From Planctomycetota bacterium (GTDB lineage: Bacteria; Planctomycetota; B15-G4; SIAN01): DNA of 64,000 bases. A model generated the notes under the pieces. That model saw only the letters and a list, made by a program, of their open reading frames with translations, searched no databases and had not been told where the DNA came from. Made by a program: the position numbers and the translations under genes. The stretch covers positions 88,585 to 152,584 of the forward strand of contig SIAN01000005.1 in NCBI GenBank assembly GCA_009691715.1. The letters run 5' to 3'. Shown piece after piece: positions 25,121 through 33,534 of this stretch. Each line of letters begins with the position of its first letter. The stretch's first letter is position 1.

Positions 25121-26805
25121 GACTTGCGCGGGCGGTGATCGGCTGGGGTGGGACGTTGCTGATTGCGGTCGGCGCGTGGCGCGCGCTCGCACTGCCGTGG
25201 TTCGGCGGCGATCGCGGCCACGAGGCGCTCGGTGCCGAGCATGTGGCCATGCAACGCGTCCTCTACGCCGCCATGGAGTTGGGGATCGGCAGCGACCCGC
25301 TCGCGGTCTGCGGCACCTGGCGTGGTCGACTCGAACGCGGCAGCGGTGCACGAGGCATCCGATTCATCGCGCCGCCGGAGCTGCGGATCGTGAACGCGGC
25401 GCTCGCTGGCAGTCCGTTGCACGAGCGCCTCGGCGGCGGCGAGGCGTGGCTGGCGCAGCCCGCTGCGCTGCGAGTCCTCGACGGTCGCGGGGCCGCGGGC
25501 GCCGGCGCGCTCGCGCTCGATCTGGTGGTCGAATTCGAGCTGCCGCTACTGCGCGAGCGCGACGCCCCGCTGTGGATCGGGAACGCGATCAACCTGTTGC
25601 AGTTCGGCGCGACGGTGACGGCGACGGCGCTGGTCGCTCGCGACGGCGCCATTCGAATTGAAGCGCTTGGCGCCGATCGCTTCGCCATCGCCGATCCAGC
25701 GGCTGCCGGCCTCGCGGCGCGACCGGCCGCCGCGGTGGCGAACGCTTCACGGCCGTCGTGCTCGTTTGCGCTCGATGAAGCGAGCGGAGCGCTCGCGGTC
25801 GCTCTTGGTCGCGCTGCCAGCAGCGAATCCGGCGCCGGCGTCCTGCTGTTGTCCGATCCGGGCGCGAGCACCAAAGCGAGCCACCGATTCCTGCCGCTGC
25901 CGGCGGATCCGCGGCGAGTGCAGTGGGCGGCCAACGGTTCGACCCTGGTGGTCGAGCTTTCAGAAGCGCGCTACGCGACGATCGACGTGGTGCGCGGCGC
26001 GTTGCGGCAGGTCGACACCGCGGTCGAGGTGGCACCGGATGGGTCCGTGCTGCTCGAACGGACGGAGCGCGCGCCGGGAGTCCACGTGCAGCGCCTGCTC
26101 GATCTGGCGAGCGACGGTCGCGGCTCGCAGCGGATCGCCGGAGCCCGCGCGCTCCGCTTCACTCTCGGCTGCGGCGGCCTGGTGCGCGCCGGCCCAGGCG
26201 GTGCCGGAATCGAGTGCCTGGCCTTCGACGGCAGCCTGCGCGCCAATCTGCCGGACGCGGCCGCGGCGTGTCGTGCCGTGATCGCGAACCCGCTCGGCTG
26301 GTGTTGCGTGACGGACACGCTTGGCGGCTGCCGCATCGCCTTTTCCCCGACCGCCGGACGCGAACCGTGGCAACAGCAGCTCGAGCTGCGTGTCGAGGCG
26401 GTCTCGGCCAGCGCCGACGGTCGCGAGGTGGTGCTGGTCGGCGCGGCCGCGCGATACGCCGTCGTGCGAATCGCGCCGCTGGCCGTGGAACGGGCGCGGC
26501 AGGTGGAAGTCGTCTGGGAGGGCGACCTGCGACCGATCGCAACGCCGGGTCGCCACGGCCTCCTGCTCGCCGATCCGACGATCCGCGATGCGACGGTGGC
26601 GCAGCGGCTCTGGCATCTCCCAGCCGAGTCGATCGCCACCGGTGCGACACCGCGCCTGGTCGCCGAGTCGGCGCGGCTCGACGCACCACCGGTCTTTGGC
26701 GCCCAAGGGCGCTATCTCTACTACCTGCGCGCTCCGGGCGGAACGCTCTGGCGCAAGGACCTGCTGCTCGGCGGCGATGAGCCGCTGCTGCTGCACGGTC
26801 GCTGA
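25117..26805 (+). CDS. Membrane-anchored protein of unknown function, propeller-like
   Basis: The 562-residue product starts with a signal anchor (RAVIGWGGTLLIAVGAWRALALPW) and is otherwise predicted to lie outside the cytoplasm. The C-terminal two-thirds consists of short beta-rich segments of the form ADGREVVLVGAAARYAVVRI and QGRYLYYLRAPGGTLWRKDLLLGG, reminiscent of a beta-propeller, but no named repeat is clear. No catalytic motif was recognised. ATG 25117 overlaps the PfkB stop, and the radical SAM gene starts 15 bases after its stop. Confidence 0.6.
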   Translation: MRLARAVIGWGGTLLIAVGAWRALALPWFGGDRGHEALGAEHVAMQRVLYAAMELGIGSDPLAVCGTWRGRLERGSGARGIRFIAPPELRIVNAALAGSPLHERLGGGEAWLAQPAALRVLDGRGAAGAGALALDLVVEFELPLLRERDAPLWIGNAINLLQFGATVTATALVARDGAIRIEALGADRFAIADPAAAGLAARPAAAVANASRPSCSFALDEASGALAVALGRAASSESGAGVLLLSDPGASTKASHRFLPLPADPRRVQWAANGSTLVVELSEARYATIDVVRGALRQVDTAVEVAPDGSVLLERTERAPGVHVQRLLDLASDGRGSQRIAGARALRFTLGCGGLVRAGPGGAGIECLAFDGSLRANLPDAAAACRAVIANPLGWCCVTDTLGGCRIAFSPTAGREPWQQQLELRVEAVSASADGREVVLVGAAARYAVVRIAPLAVERARQVEVVWEGDLRPIATPGRHGLLLADPTIRDATVAQRLWHLPAESIATGATPRLVAESARLDAPPVFGAQGRYLYYLRAPGGTLWRKDLLLGGDEPLLLHGR

Positions 26806-26820
26806 GGCACGCGAGGTCCG

Positions 26821-27972
26821 ATGGAATTCCTCACCCGATTGCGCGAAGTGACGAGGCAAGTGCGCGGCGGCTCGCTGCCATCGCCCGAGGAGCTGGTCGA
26901 GCTCAAGCGTGAGAACCGCCGCCGCGCCGTCGAGGCGGAGGCGCGCGACGCCGAGGTGTGCGACTCGCTGCCGACCTGGATCAACACCACCAACTCGACC
27001 GTGTGCAACCTCTCCTGCCCGTTCTGCCCGCAGGCGTACGGCAAGGGCGTCGATTGGCGGATGGAAGAGCCGATCTACCAGCGCATCCTCGCAGAGCTCT
27101 ATCCCGCGGCCGAGATCGTGCAGCTCTCCGCATTCGGCGAGCCGATGATGACGCCGCGCCTCGCCGAGAAGTTCGACGACATGGACCGCTTCGGCGTGAA
27201 GCTCGAGATGGTCACCAACGCGACGCTGATGAAGGGTGAGGCGCTGCTGGCGCGGATGGCCGGGATCATGGGCCTGCTCACCGTCTCGTTCGACGGGGCG
27301 ACGAAGCGCACCTACGACTCGCTGCGGGTCGGCGCCGACTACGACGAGGTGCTGGCCAACCTGCGCGCCTACAACCGAGCGCGCCACGTGCTGCGGAAGG
27401 AGCAGCAGGCGCCGCTGCACTTCAACACGATCCTGATGAAGAAGACGTTGCCCGAGTTGCCCGCGTTCCTGCGTCTGGCCAAGGAGTTCGATGCGCAGCA
27501 CGTGACCGTGATGCACCTGGTGCGCATGGTTCCCGAGGAGTCGGTCAAAGAGGAGATGCTCGACAGCTCGCCCGAGTGGAAGGCGCGCACCAACAACGCG
27601 CTGCTCGAGGCGGCCGCAGTCGCGCGCGAGATCGGCCTGTCGGTGAACCTGCCGCCGCCGTTCGAAGTGGCGGCAGTGGCGGGAGGCAAGGCCTTGCCGA
27701 CGTCGCCGTCGATCCGCTGCTGGTTCCTTTGGCAGCGCATGTACGTCGGCCCGTTCGGGGAAGTCGTGCCGTGCTGCCTCGCGGGGATCCACAAGAACGG
27801 CAACGTGAAGCAGTCCGACTTCTTCACCGAGTGGAACAACGAGATGTACCGCACGATGCGCCGGCGCGTGCACTCGGACGATCCGTACGGCGCCTGCAAG
27901 AGCTGCTACCTGGTCAACCGCAGCGCTGACGCCGGCGACTTCGACAAGGTCGACGCCGGCACCGCGAGCTGA
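26821..27972 (+). CDS. Radical SAM/SPASM-type enzyme
   Basis: The 383-residue product has the radical SAM cluster motif CNLSCPFC (Cys62, Cys66, Cys69), the GEPMMTPR SAM-contacting strand and VSFDGATKRTYD. A C-terminal SPASM-like set binds extra iron-sulfur: Cys300 (IRCWFLWQ), YVGPFGEVVPCC with Cys318 and Cys319, and CKSC at 359-362. SPASM enzymes commonly modify peptides, proteins or small molecules. No precursor-peptide gene is seen next to it. A long charged helix precedes the barrel (residues 1-50). As last gene of the operon with the kinase, PfkB and membrane protein, its substrate could be linked to those. Confidence 0.85.
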   Translation: MEFLTRLREVTRQVRGGSLPSPEELVELKRENRRRAVEAEARDAEVCDSLPTWINTTNSTVCNLSCPFCPQAYGKGVDWRMEEPIYQRILAELYPAAEIVQLSAFGEPMMTPRLAEKFDDMDRFGVKLEMVTNATLMKGEALLARMAGIMGLLTVSFDGATKRTYDSLRVGADYDEVLANLRAYNRARHVLRKEQQAPLHFNTILMKKTLPELPAFLRLAKEFDAQHVTVMHLVRMVPEESVKEEMLDSSPEWKARTNNALLEAAAVAREIGLSVNLPPPFEVAAVAGGKALPTSPSIRCWFLWQRMYVGPFGEVVPCCLAGIHKNGNVKQSDFFTEWNNEMYRTMRRRVHSDDPYGACKSCYLVNRSADAGDFDKVDAGTAS

Positions 27973-28003
27973 TCGCCCGCGGCGCCGGCTCAGTCAGCGC
28001 GGA

Positions 28004-28642
28004 TCAGATTGCGCGGCGGTGGCGCGGATGCTGCGGCGCACGCGGCGGCTCCGGGCGTTCGCCACCCGCCGGCGGACCGTCGCGCCGATCGCGGAGATCC
28101 TCAAGCCGGTCGCGCGGCCCGCCGTCGCTTCGGCGGTCGCGCCGGTCCTCACGGCGATCACGGACATCTTCGGTGCGATCCTTCAGATCTTCACGACGGC
28201 CCGCGCGCGGCGGTCGGCCCTGCGGCGGTCCACCCTGCGGGCCGCCCGGTGGCGGCGCGTCGCGGCGATCGTGCAGCGTGGCGAGCCGTTCGCGAATCTG
28301 GTCGCGGGTGAGCCCCTCCGCCTTCCACTCGTCGATCAGGTCGAGCAGATCGGGGCGTGCCTCCTCGCCGCGGCCACGCACACGTTCCTTGATCTTCTCG
28401 CGGGCGCCTTCCGGCAACCGCTCCGCGATCCTCCGGCGCGCTTCGCCCGGCGGTAGGGCACCGGCTTCGGACACACCTTCCGGGCGCGGCGGCAGCGGCC
28501 GCGCAGCGGGTGGCGACGAAGGACGATCGTCAGTGACCGGACGGCGTGGTAGGCGCGGCGAGCGTGGCCCATCGGTCTCACCCGCGTTCGCGAGGGTGGC
28601 GAATCCGGCGAGGGCCAGCGCAGTCAGCAGGGTCCGAAGCAT
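28004..28642 (-). CDS. Secreted Arg/Asp/Pro-rich low-complexity protein
   Basis: The 212-residue product has a clean signal peptide (MLRTLLTALALAGFATLANAGE). The rest is almost entirely low complexity: Pro/Arg-rich to about residue 65, a helical charged middle (ARRRIAERLPEGAREKIKERVRGRG; LDLIDEWKAEGLTRDQIRERLATL), then alternating Arg and Asp blocks (EDLKDRTEDVRDRRED, DRRDRRSDGG). The high GC makes the other strand open too, but the signal peptide and regular charge pattern favour this one. Function unknown; a polyampholyte in the cell envelope is possible. It is convergent with the radical SAM gene. Confidence 0.55.
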   Translation of the reverse strand: MLRTLLTALALAGFATLANAGETDGPRSPRLPRRPVTDDRPSSPPAARPLPPRPEGVSEAGALPPGEARRRIAERLPEGAREKIKERVRGRGEEARPDLLDLIDEWKAEGLTRDQIRERLATLHDRRDAPPPGGPQGGPPQGRPPRAGRREDLKDRTEDVRDRREDRRDRRSDGGPRDRLEDLRDRRDGPPAGGERPEPPRAPQHPRHRRAI

Positions 28643-28759
28643 CGTGTTCCTCCGTCATGAGCGCCTTGTTTGCAAAGCGCGTTGCGGTGTGTGGGGTGGC
28701 GCGGCGCTGTTGAACCCTGCACCCGCCCGTCAGGTTTCGGTCGCCTCACCATCGATCCC

Positions 28760-28771
28760 TATCATGGCGCG
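28760..28771 (+). promoter_or_regulatory. Candidate -10 element before the ABC cassette
   Basis: TATCAT followed by GGCGCG fits the TANNNT-NN-CGCG pattern seen at other promoters here. If real, the ATG at 28764 is inside the promoter and translation must begin downstream, which supports the GTG start at 28833. Confidence 0.3.
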
Positions 28772-28832
28772 CTCGACCGGGACGAGTCTTCTGAGGCTGC
28801 CCTGTGACTGCGCCGCGCCTTCCGAAACCTGG

Positions 28833-29819
28833 GTGACTGTGACCGAATCCAATCAGGCGCCTCGAACCGATGCGCCCCCCACGGCGCTTTTCGAGCTTGA
28901 AGGGCTCGTGGTCCGTTACGGCCGCAATACGGTCATCCCCGGACTGACGGTCCGAGTCGAGCCGGGCGCGGTGGGGTTGCTCGGTCCCAACGGCGCCGGC
29001 AAGTCGAGCCTGATCAAGACCATCCTCGGGCTGATCAAGCCGGGCGGTGGCAGCGTGAAGGTGCTCGGACTCGACATCCCGTGCGATGCGCTCGAAGTCC
29101 GCCGCCGCGTCGGCTACATGCCGGAGAGCGCGGTCGTCTTCCCGGGCATGACCGGCATCGAAAACGTCGCCTATGCCGGCGCCATCGCCGGCATGCCGCG
29201 CGGCGAGGCGCGGCGACGCGCGCATGAGGTCCTCGAATACGTCGGCTGCGGCGAGGAGCGCTACCGCTCGATCGACGAGTATTCCCAGGGGATGCGCCAG
29301 CGGATCAAACTCGCGAGCGCGCTGGTGCACGACCCCGAACTCCTGCTGCTCGACGAGCCGACGAACGGCCTCGATCCGGGCGGGCGCACCGAGATCCTCG
29401 AACTGGTGCGCGACCTCGGCCACCAGAAGGGGATGAGCATCCTGCTCTCCTCGCATCTGCTCGATGACGTCGAGTCGGTCTGCGATCACGTGCTGCTGCT
29501 CGCGCGCGGCGAGCTCAAGGCCGACGGCTCGATCAAGGAGCTCGAGGCGCGCGTCGCCGGCGAGCACGTGCGCATGACGTTGGAGGGTGACGCCGCGCGA
29601 TTCCTGGCGCAGGCGCGCGAACGCGGCTTCGAGCCGCACCTGCCCGACCCGCTCGACCCGAGCGAATGTCTGGTGAAGCTGCCGGCGGGCGCGACGCCCG
29701 GCGCGATCCTCAAGCTGGCGATCGAGTGCGGCGTGCGGGTGCGACGGTTCGTGCCGCAGAGGCCGTCGCTCGAGACAGTCTTCCTCGACACGCTCGAACA
29801 GGCCGGAGGGCCGCGCTGA
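28833..29819 (+). CDS. ABC transporter ATP-binding protein (first pair)
   Basis: This 328-residue nucleotide-binding subunit powers an ABC-2-type exporter or envelope system. Walker A is GPNGAGKSS, the Q-loop region is VGYMPESAVVFPGMTG, the signature is YSQGMRQR, Walker B is LLLLDEPTNGLDP, and the switch His is in LSSHLL. About 80 residues beyond the ATPase core form a regulatory tail. The start is uncertain: GTG 28833 or 28839 lies just before the conserved domain, while ATG 28764 gives an unlikely Cys-rich extension. Its stop overlaps the permease start (TGATG). Confidence 0.9.
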   Translation: MTVTESNQAPRTDAPPTALFELEGLVVRYGRNTVIPGLTVRVEPGAVGLLGPNGAGKSSLIKTILGLIKPGGGSVKVLGLDIPCDALEVRRRVGYMPESAVVFPGMTGIENVAYAGAIAGMPRGEARRRAHEVLEYVGCGEERYRSIDEYSQGMRQRIKLASALVHDPELLLLDEPTNGLDPGGRTEILELVRDLGHQKGMSILLSSHLLDDVESVCDHVLLLARGELKADGSIKELEARVAGEHVRMTLEGDAARFLAQARERGFEPHLPDPLDPSECLVKLPAGATPGAILKLAIECGVRVRRFVPQRPSLETVFLDTLEQAGGPR

Positions 29820-30802
29820 TGCCGGTCTACGACCGCTCCTACCGCCATTGGGACGGCCAGCTGAAGCGCCGCGCGTTTCGCGCCGCGCCGATCGTCGTCG
29901 CCGGCATCCGCGGGGCTCTGGCGACCAAGGGCGGCTGGTTCTGGACGCTGGTGCTGCGCACGTTCATGGCGGTGAGCTGCGTGCCGACCGCGTTGCTGTT
30001 CTTCGCCAACTACCTGTTCTGGTACCGGCCGGCATGGCTGCCGGCGGAGACGTTTGGCTTCTTTGACCTGATCGCGCCATACCGCGACATCCAGTACCCG
30101 CTGCTGACGCGACTCAATGCCACCTTCCTGATGGTCTATTGCGTGCTGTTCGGCTCCGGCCTGATCGCGCGCGATCGCGCCAGCGGCGCGCTGCCGCTCT
30201 ATCTGTCGCGGCCGCTCACGCTGTTCGACTACGTGCTCGGCAAGCTCGGGATCATCGGCTGGTTCATGGCGATGTTCACGCTGGTGCCGAACCTGCTGCT
30301 CTGGTTCGCGGGCGTCGTCTCCGATCCGACCGAGGGGGCTTTGCGCGCGGCACTGCCGACCCTGTGGCCGATCGTCGTGCAGAACGTCGCGATGATCCTG
30401 ACCTATTCGCTGACGATCCTCGCGGTGTCATCGCTCTGCCACCGCCCGATGTTCGCTGGACTGATCTGGTTCACGCTGGTGATCTTCCTGCCGTCGTTCA
30501 CCTCGATGATTGGCTCGCACCGCGGGCTGCCGGGCATGGCGGCGATCTCGATGAACGACGCACTCTTTGCCATCGGCTACGACCTCTATGACATCGGCGG
30601 GCTGTTCGACCGCGCGGTCGGCGAGGCGGGGGATGGCGAGCGGCAGGCCCTCAAACAGGTCTTCGAGTCGATCAAGCTCTTTGCCGCCGCGTCGCCTTTG
30701 CAGGCTTGGGGCTCGGTGGTGGCCTGGTGCGGAACCTCGCTGCTGGTTCTTTTCGGCGTGTTGCGCCGTCAAGACGTCGTCGTCGACGCGGGTGCGCGAT
30801 GA
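29819..30802 (+). CDS. ABC-2-type permease (first pair)
   Basis: The 327-residue integral membrane product has about six hydrophobic segments (for example WTLVLRTFMAVSCVPTALLFFANYLFW, LNATFLMVYCVLFGSGLIA, WFMAMFTLVPNLLLWFAGVV, NVAMILTYSLTILAVSSL and a last helix near LLVLFGVLRR). ARDRASGALPLYLSRPLTLFDYVLGK is the intracellular loop typical of ABC-2 permeases, where it contacts the ATPase. It starts inside the upstream stop and overlaps the next ATPase gene by four bases. The substrate is unknown. Confidence 0.85.
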   Translation: MPVYDRSYRHWDGQLKRRAFRAAPIVVAGIRGALATKGGWFWTLVLRTFMAVSCVPTALLFFANYLFWYRPAWLPAETFGFFDLIAPYRDIQYPLLTRLNATFLMVYCVLFGSGLIARDRASGALPLYLSRPLTLFDYVLGKLGIIGWFMAMFTLVPNLLLWFAGVVSDPTEGALRAALPTLWPIVVQNVAMILTYSLTILAVSSLCHRPMFAGLIWFTLVIFLPSFTSMIGSHRGLPGMAAISMNDALFAIGYDLYDIGGLFDRAVGEAGDGERQALKQVFESIKLFAAASPLQAWGSVVAWCGTSLLVLFGVLRRQDVVVDAGAR

Positions 30803-31722
30803 ACGGAGCACCGACGGTCGAGCTCGAACGCGTGTCGCACTGGTACGGGCCGGTGATCGGGCTGAACGACGTGTCGCTCAAGTTCGAGCCGGGCGTGACC
30901 GGGTTGCTCGGCCCCAACGGCGCGGGCAAGTCGACGCTGATGCGCCTGATGACCGGCCAGATGAACGCGAGCCAGGGCGGCGTGCGCGTGTTCGGTCAGG
31001 CGCCGTTCGCGAATCCTGCCGTCGCGGGTCGCCTCGGCCATTCGCCCGAGCACGAACAGCTCTGGGATCATCTGACCGGCCGCAACCACCTGGTCGCGCT
31101 GCTGCGCTACGGCGGATTCACGGCGGTCGAATCGCGCGAGCGCGCCGATCGGGCGCTCGAACGGGTCGGGATGACGGCGGCGGCGGAGAAGCGCGTCGGC
31201 GCCTACAGCAAGGGGATGCGCCAGCGCCTGCGGATCGGGCAGGCGATCGCGCACGACCCGGAGTTGGTCGTGCTGGACGAACCGCTGAACGGGCTCGATC
31301 CGGTCGGCCGACGCGAGATGATCGATCTTGTGCGCGCGCTCGGCGCCGGCGGCCACACCGTGATCGTCTCGGGCCACGTGCTCCACGAGGTGGAGAAGAT
31401 GACGCGCCGGATCGCGCTGGTGCACCACGGGCAGGTCCTGGCCGAGGGCACCATCGACGAGATCCGCAAGGCGCTCGACAAGCGGCCGCATCACGTGCGC
31501 GTCGCGACCGATGATCCGCGCGGGCTGGCGCGACTGCTGCTCGAAGAGCCGGGCGTGGTGAGCGTCCGGGTCGCGAAGGGCGAGGCGCACTTCGAGGTGA
31601 CCGAACCGGGCGCGTTCTTCGATCGGCTGGCGCGTGTCGCAGCGGATGGCTTCGTGGTCGTGCGGGAATACGAGTCGACTGATGACAACCTCCAAGCCGT
31701 CTTCGACTACCTCGTCGCCTGA
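30799..31722 (+). CDS. ABC transporter ATP-binding protein (second pair)
   Basis: The 307-residue product has Walker A GPNGAGKST, signature YSKGMRQR and Walker B LVVLDEPLNGLDPVGR, with switch His in VSGHVLHEVEKM. Like the first ATPase it has a tail of about 80 residues (HHVRVATDDPRGLARLLLEE onward). Sequence style and tail suggest the two ATPases are paralogues. ATG 30799 overlaps the permease stop (ATGA). Confidence 0.9.
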   Translation: MNGAPTVELERVSHWYGPVIGLNDVSLKFEPGVTGLLGPNGAGKSTLMRLMTGQMNASQGGVRVFGQAPFANPAVAGRLGHSPEHEQLWDHLTGRNHLVALLRYGGFTAVESRERADRALERVGMTAAAEKRVGAYSKGMRQRLRIGQAIAHDPELVVLDEPLNGLDPVGRREMIDLVRALGAGGHTVIVSGHVLHEVEKMTRRIALVHHGQVLAEGTIDEIRKALDKRPHHVRVATDDPRGLARLLLEEPGVVSVRVAKGEAHFEVTEPGAFFDRLARVAADGFVVVREYESTDDNLQAVFDYLVA

Positions 31723-32518
31723 CCGCGCGCGGCGCCGCGGCTTCATCGCGGGAGTCGCCGTGACGCTCGGGCTGACCGGGCTGTCGTTGCTGCGCGGTCG
31801 GCGCGGCGTGGCGCTGGCATGCCTCTGCGCGCTGCCGCTGATCGCGCCGGGGCTCGAGTTGATCTGGTCGGGCGCCGGAACGAAGGGCGGCGTCGGCTTC
31901 GTCGAACTGCTCACCGGCCACTACTTCCCGCGGATCAACCTGATCGTCGCCCTGTTCGTGGGCTGCGGCGCGCTCGGCGAGGAGATCGATGGCAAGACGC
32001 TGCCCTATCTGCTGACGCGGCCGGTGCCGCGCGCCGCGCTGGTGATCGGACGTTGGCTGGCGGCGATCGTCACCGCGGGGTCGCTGCTCGCCGCGTCGTA
32101 CCTCGTGCTCTACGTCGCGACCGTCGCGCCGATGGGTGGCGACGCGCTGCTGGTCGATCTGCCGATCCTTGGATGGGCGCTCTGCGGGATGGCGCTGTCG
32201 CTGGTCGCCTATTGCGCCGTGTTCATGCTGCTGTCGGTCGTGATCAAGTGGCCGCTGCTGGTCGGGCTCGCGCTCCTGTTCGTCTGGGAGGAATTCGCCG
32301 CAACGATGCCGGGCAACCTGGCGCGCTACACGCTGCTGCACCATGTCTACACGCTGCTCGCCCGCCTCTCCGGCGACGAGTCCTACGTGAAACTGGCGCG
32401 CCCGGAGAACATCGAACTGCTGCCGACGGCTGATTCGCTGCAGGTCCTGGTCTGGGTCGCCGTCGTCGCGCTCGGCCTCGCGCTCTGGAAGTTCCGCCGC
32501 AAGTCGTTCCTGGTCTGA
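31682..32518 (+). CDS. ABC-2-type permease (second pair)
   Basis: The product is up to 278 residues with about six membrane segments (VAVTLGLTGLSLL, ALACLCALPLIAPGLELIW, INLIVALFVGCGALGEEI, AAIVTAGSLLAASYLVLYV, LCGMALSLVAYCAVFMLLSVV, LVWVAVVALGLALW). DGKTLPYLLTRPVPRAALVIGRWLAA is the ATPase-contacting loop, paralleling the loop in the first permease. ATG 31682 overlaps the ATPase gene by 41 bases; a slightly later start is possible. A hairpin at 32524-32551 follows directly. Confidence 0.85.
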   Translation: MTTSKPSSTTSSPDRARRRGFIAGVAVTLGLTGLSLLRGRRGVALACLCALPLIAPGLELIWSGAGTKGGVGFVELLTGHYFPRINLIVALFVGCGALGEEIDGKTLPYLLTRPVPRAALVIGRWLAAIVTAGSLLAASYLVLYVATVAPMGGDALLVDLPILGWALCGMALSLVAYCAVFMLLSVVIKWPLLVGLALLFVWEEFAATMPGNLARYTLLHHVYTLLARLSGDESYVKLARPENIELLPTADSLQVLVWVAVVALGLALWKFRRKSFLV

Positions 32519-32523
32519 CGAGC

Positions 32524-32551
32524 GCCGCCGCAGCGCTCGCGATGCGGCGGC
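32524..32551. terminator. Hairpin between the ABC cassette and the agmatinase gene
   Basis: GCCGCCGCA (32524-32532) pairs perfectly with TGCGGCGGC (32543-32551) around a 10-base loop. It begins 6 bases after the stop of the last ABC gene and 13 bases before the convergent agmatinase stop. Confidence 0.5.
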
Positions 32552-32563
32552 ATCGTTCCCGGA

Positions 32564-33472
32564 TCAGCGCCGGCGGGGGCGCGGCGGGCGCGGCGGGTCG
32601 ACGAAGCAGTTCAGCATCTTGTAGGAGAGCTGCGCGGCGAGGAACTCGGAGTGGTGGTTGACGCCGTCGGGCTTCAATTCGTTCACGTCGCAGGCGATCA
32701 CGCGCTTCTTCGCGCCGATCTCCTTCACCAAGTCGACCACCTGCCACCAGTCGAGGCCGCCCGGCACCGGCGTCCCGGTCGACGGCATCACCGTCGGATC
32801 GAGGCCATCGAGGTCGATCGTCACGTAGACCGGCTCGCGGAGCAGCTTCACCGCGTCGCGGATCCAGTGCTTGCGGCGGCGCAGCGTGTGGCCCGGGAAG
32901 AGATGCACGCCGCGTTCCTTCGCATAGACGAGCTCGTCCTCGCCGACTGCCCGGATGCCGATCGAGACGATGGTCGCCTTGCGGTCATCCTCGGCGATCG
33001 CGTGGATCGCGCAGGCGTGGTTGTAGGGCGAGCCGTGCCACTCGGCGCGCAGGTCGGCGTGCGCGTCGACGTGCAGCAGCGAGAACGAGCCGTGCACCGC
33101 GCGCACCGCCCGCGTCAGCCCGATCGACACCGAATGCTCGCCGCCGAGCCCGAGCAGGAACTTGCCGTCCTTCACCGCCCGCAGCGCCGCCTTCTCGATC
33201 GCCGCCACCGCCTTCGCCGGATCGTCGTCGCGGAACTTCACCGCCGGCAGCGTCACGATCCCCTTCTCGCACACCTTGCGCCCGAGCTCGAGGTCGAAGA
33301 ACTCGACCTGCCCCGACGCCTCGATCAGCTTGGCCGGCCCCTTGTCGGCCCCCTTGCCATACGTTGACGTGCCGTCGAACGGGCAGGGCAGCACCGCGAT
33401 CCGCGCGGTCGCGTAGTCGCGCTGCTCCGGCGGGAGGTCGAGGTAGCCGTGGGGGGGCGCGCGCTTCGCCAT
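32564..33472 (-). CDS. speB: Agmatinase/ureohydrolase family enzyme
   Basis: The 302-residue product is a binuclear manganese ureohydrolase. Metal ligands are all visible: His113 (GGEHS), Asp136, His138 and Asp140 (DAHAD), and Asp220 and Asp222 (DLDGLDP). The set of motifs and length fit agmatinase, which makes putrescine and urea from agmatine, rather than arginase, but formiminoglutamase or guanidinobutyrase cannot be excluded by eye. No arginine decarboxylase is adjacent. The C terminus is an unusual Pro/Arg tail (DPPRPPRPRRR). A CCCGCG-type promoter lies 41 bases upstream. Confidence 0.88.
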   Translation of the reverse strand: MAKRAPPHGYLDLPPEQRDYATARIAVLPCPFDGTSTYGKGADKGPAKLIEASGQVEFFDLELGRKVCEKGIVTLPAVKFRDDDPAKAVAAIEKAALRAVKDGKFLLGLGGEHSVSIGLTRAVRAVHGSFSLLHVDAHADLRAEWHGSPYNHACAIHAIAEDDRKATIVSIGIRAVGEDELVYAKERGVHLFPGHTLRRRKHWIRDAVKLLREPVYVTIDLDGLDPTVMPSTGTPVPGGLDWWQVVDLVKEIGAKKRVIACDVNELKPDGVNHHSEFLAAQLSYKMLNCFVDPPRPPRPRRR

Positions 33473-33513
33473 GGACTCTTGCTCCGAGCCGCTCGCCGCC
33501 GCCGGTGAGGGGG

Positions 33514-33525
33514 CGCGGGAGCGTA
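33514..33525 (-). promoter_or_regulatory. Promoter-like -10 and discriminator for the agmatinase gene
   Basis: On the minus strand this reads TACGCT followed by CCCGCG, 41 bases before the start codon and just after the stop of the upstream gene. The arrangement is identical to those before purM, nusA and the tRNA. No -35 box is clear. Confidence 0.45.
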
Positions 33526-33534
33526 GCCACGCCG

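Noticed and set aside
26806..28003. Ribosomal peptide natural product cluster around the radical SAM enzyme
   Set aside because: I found no short precursor-like gene in the gaps on either side and no transporter or protease coupled to the operon.
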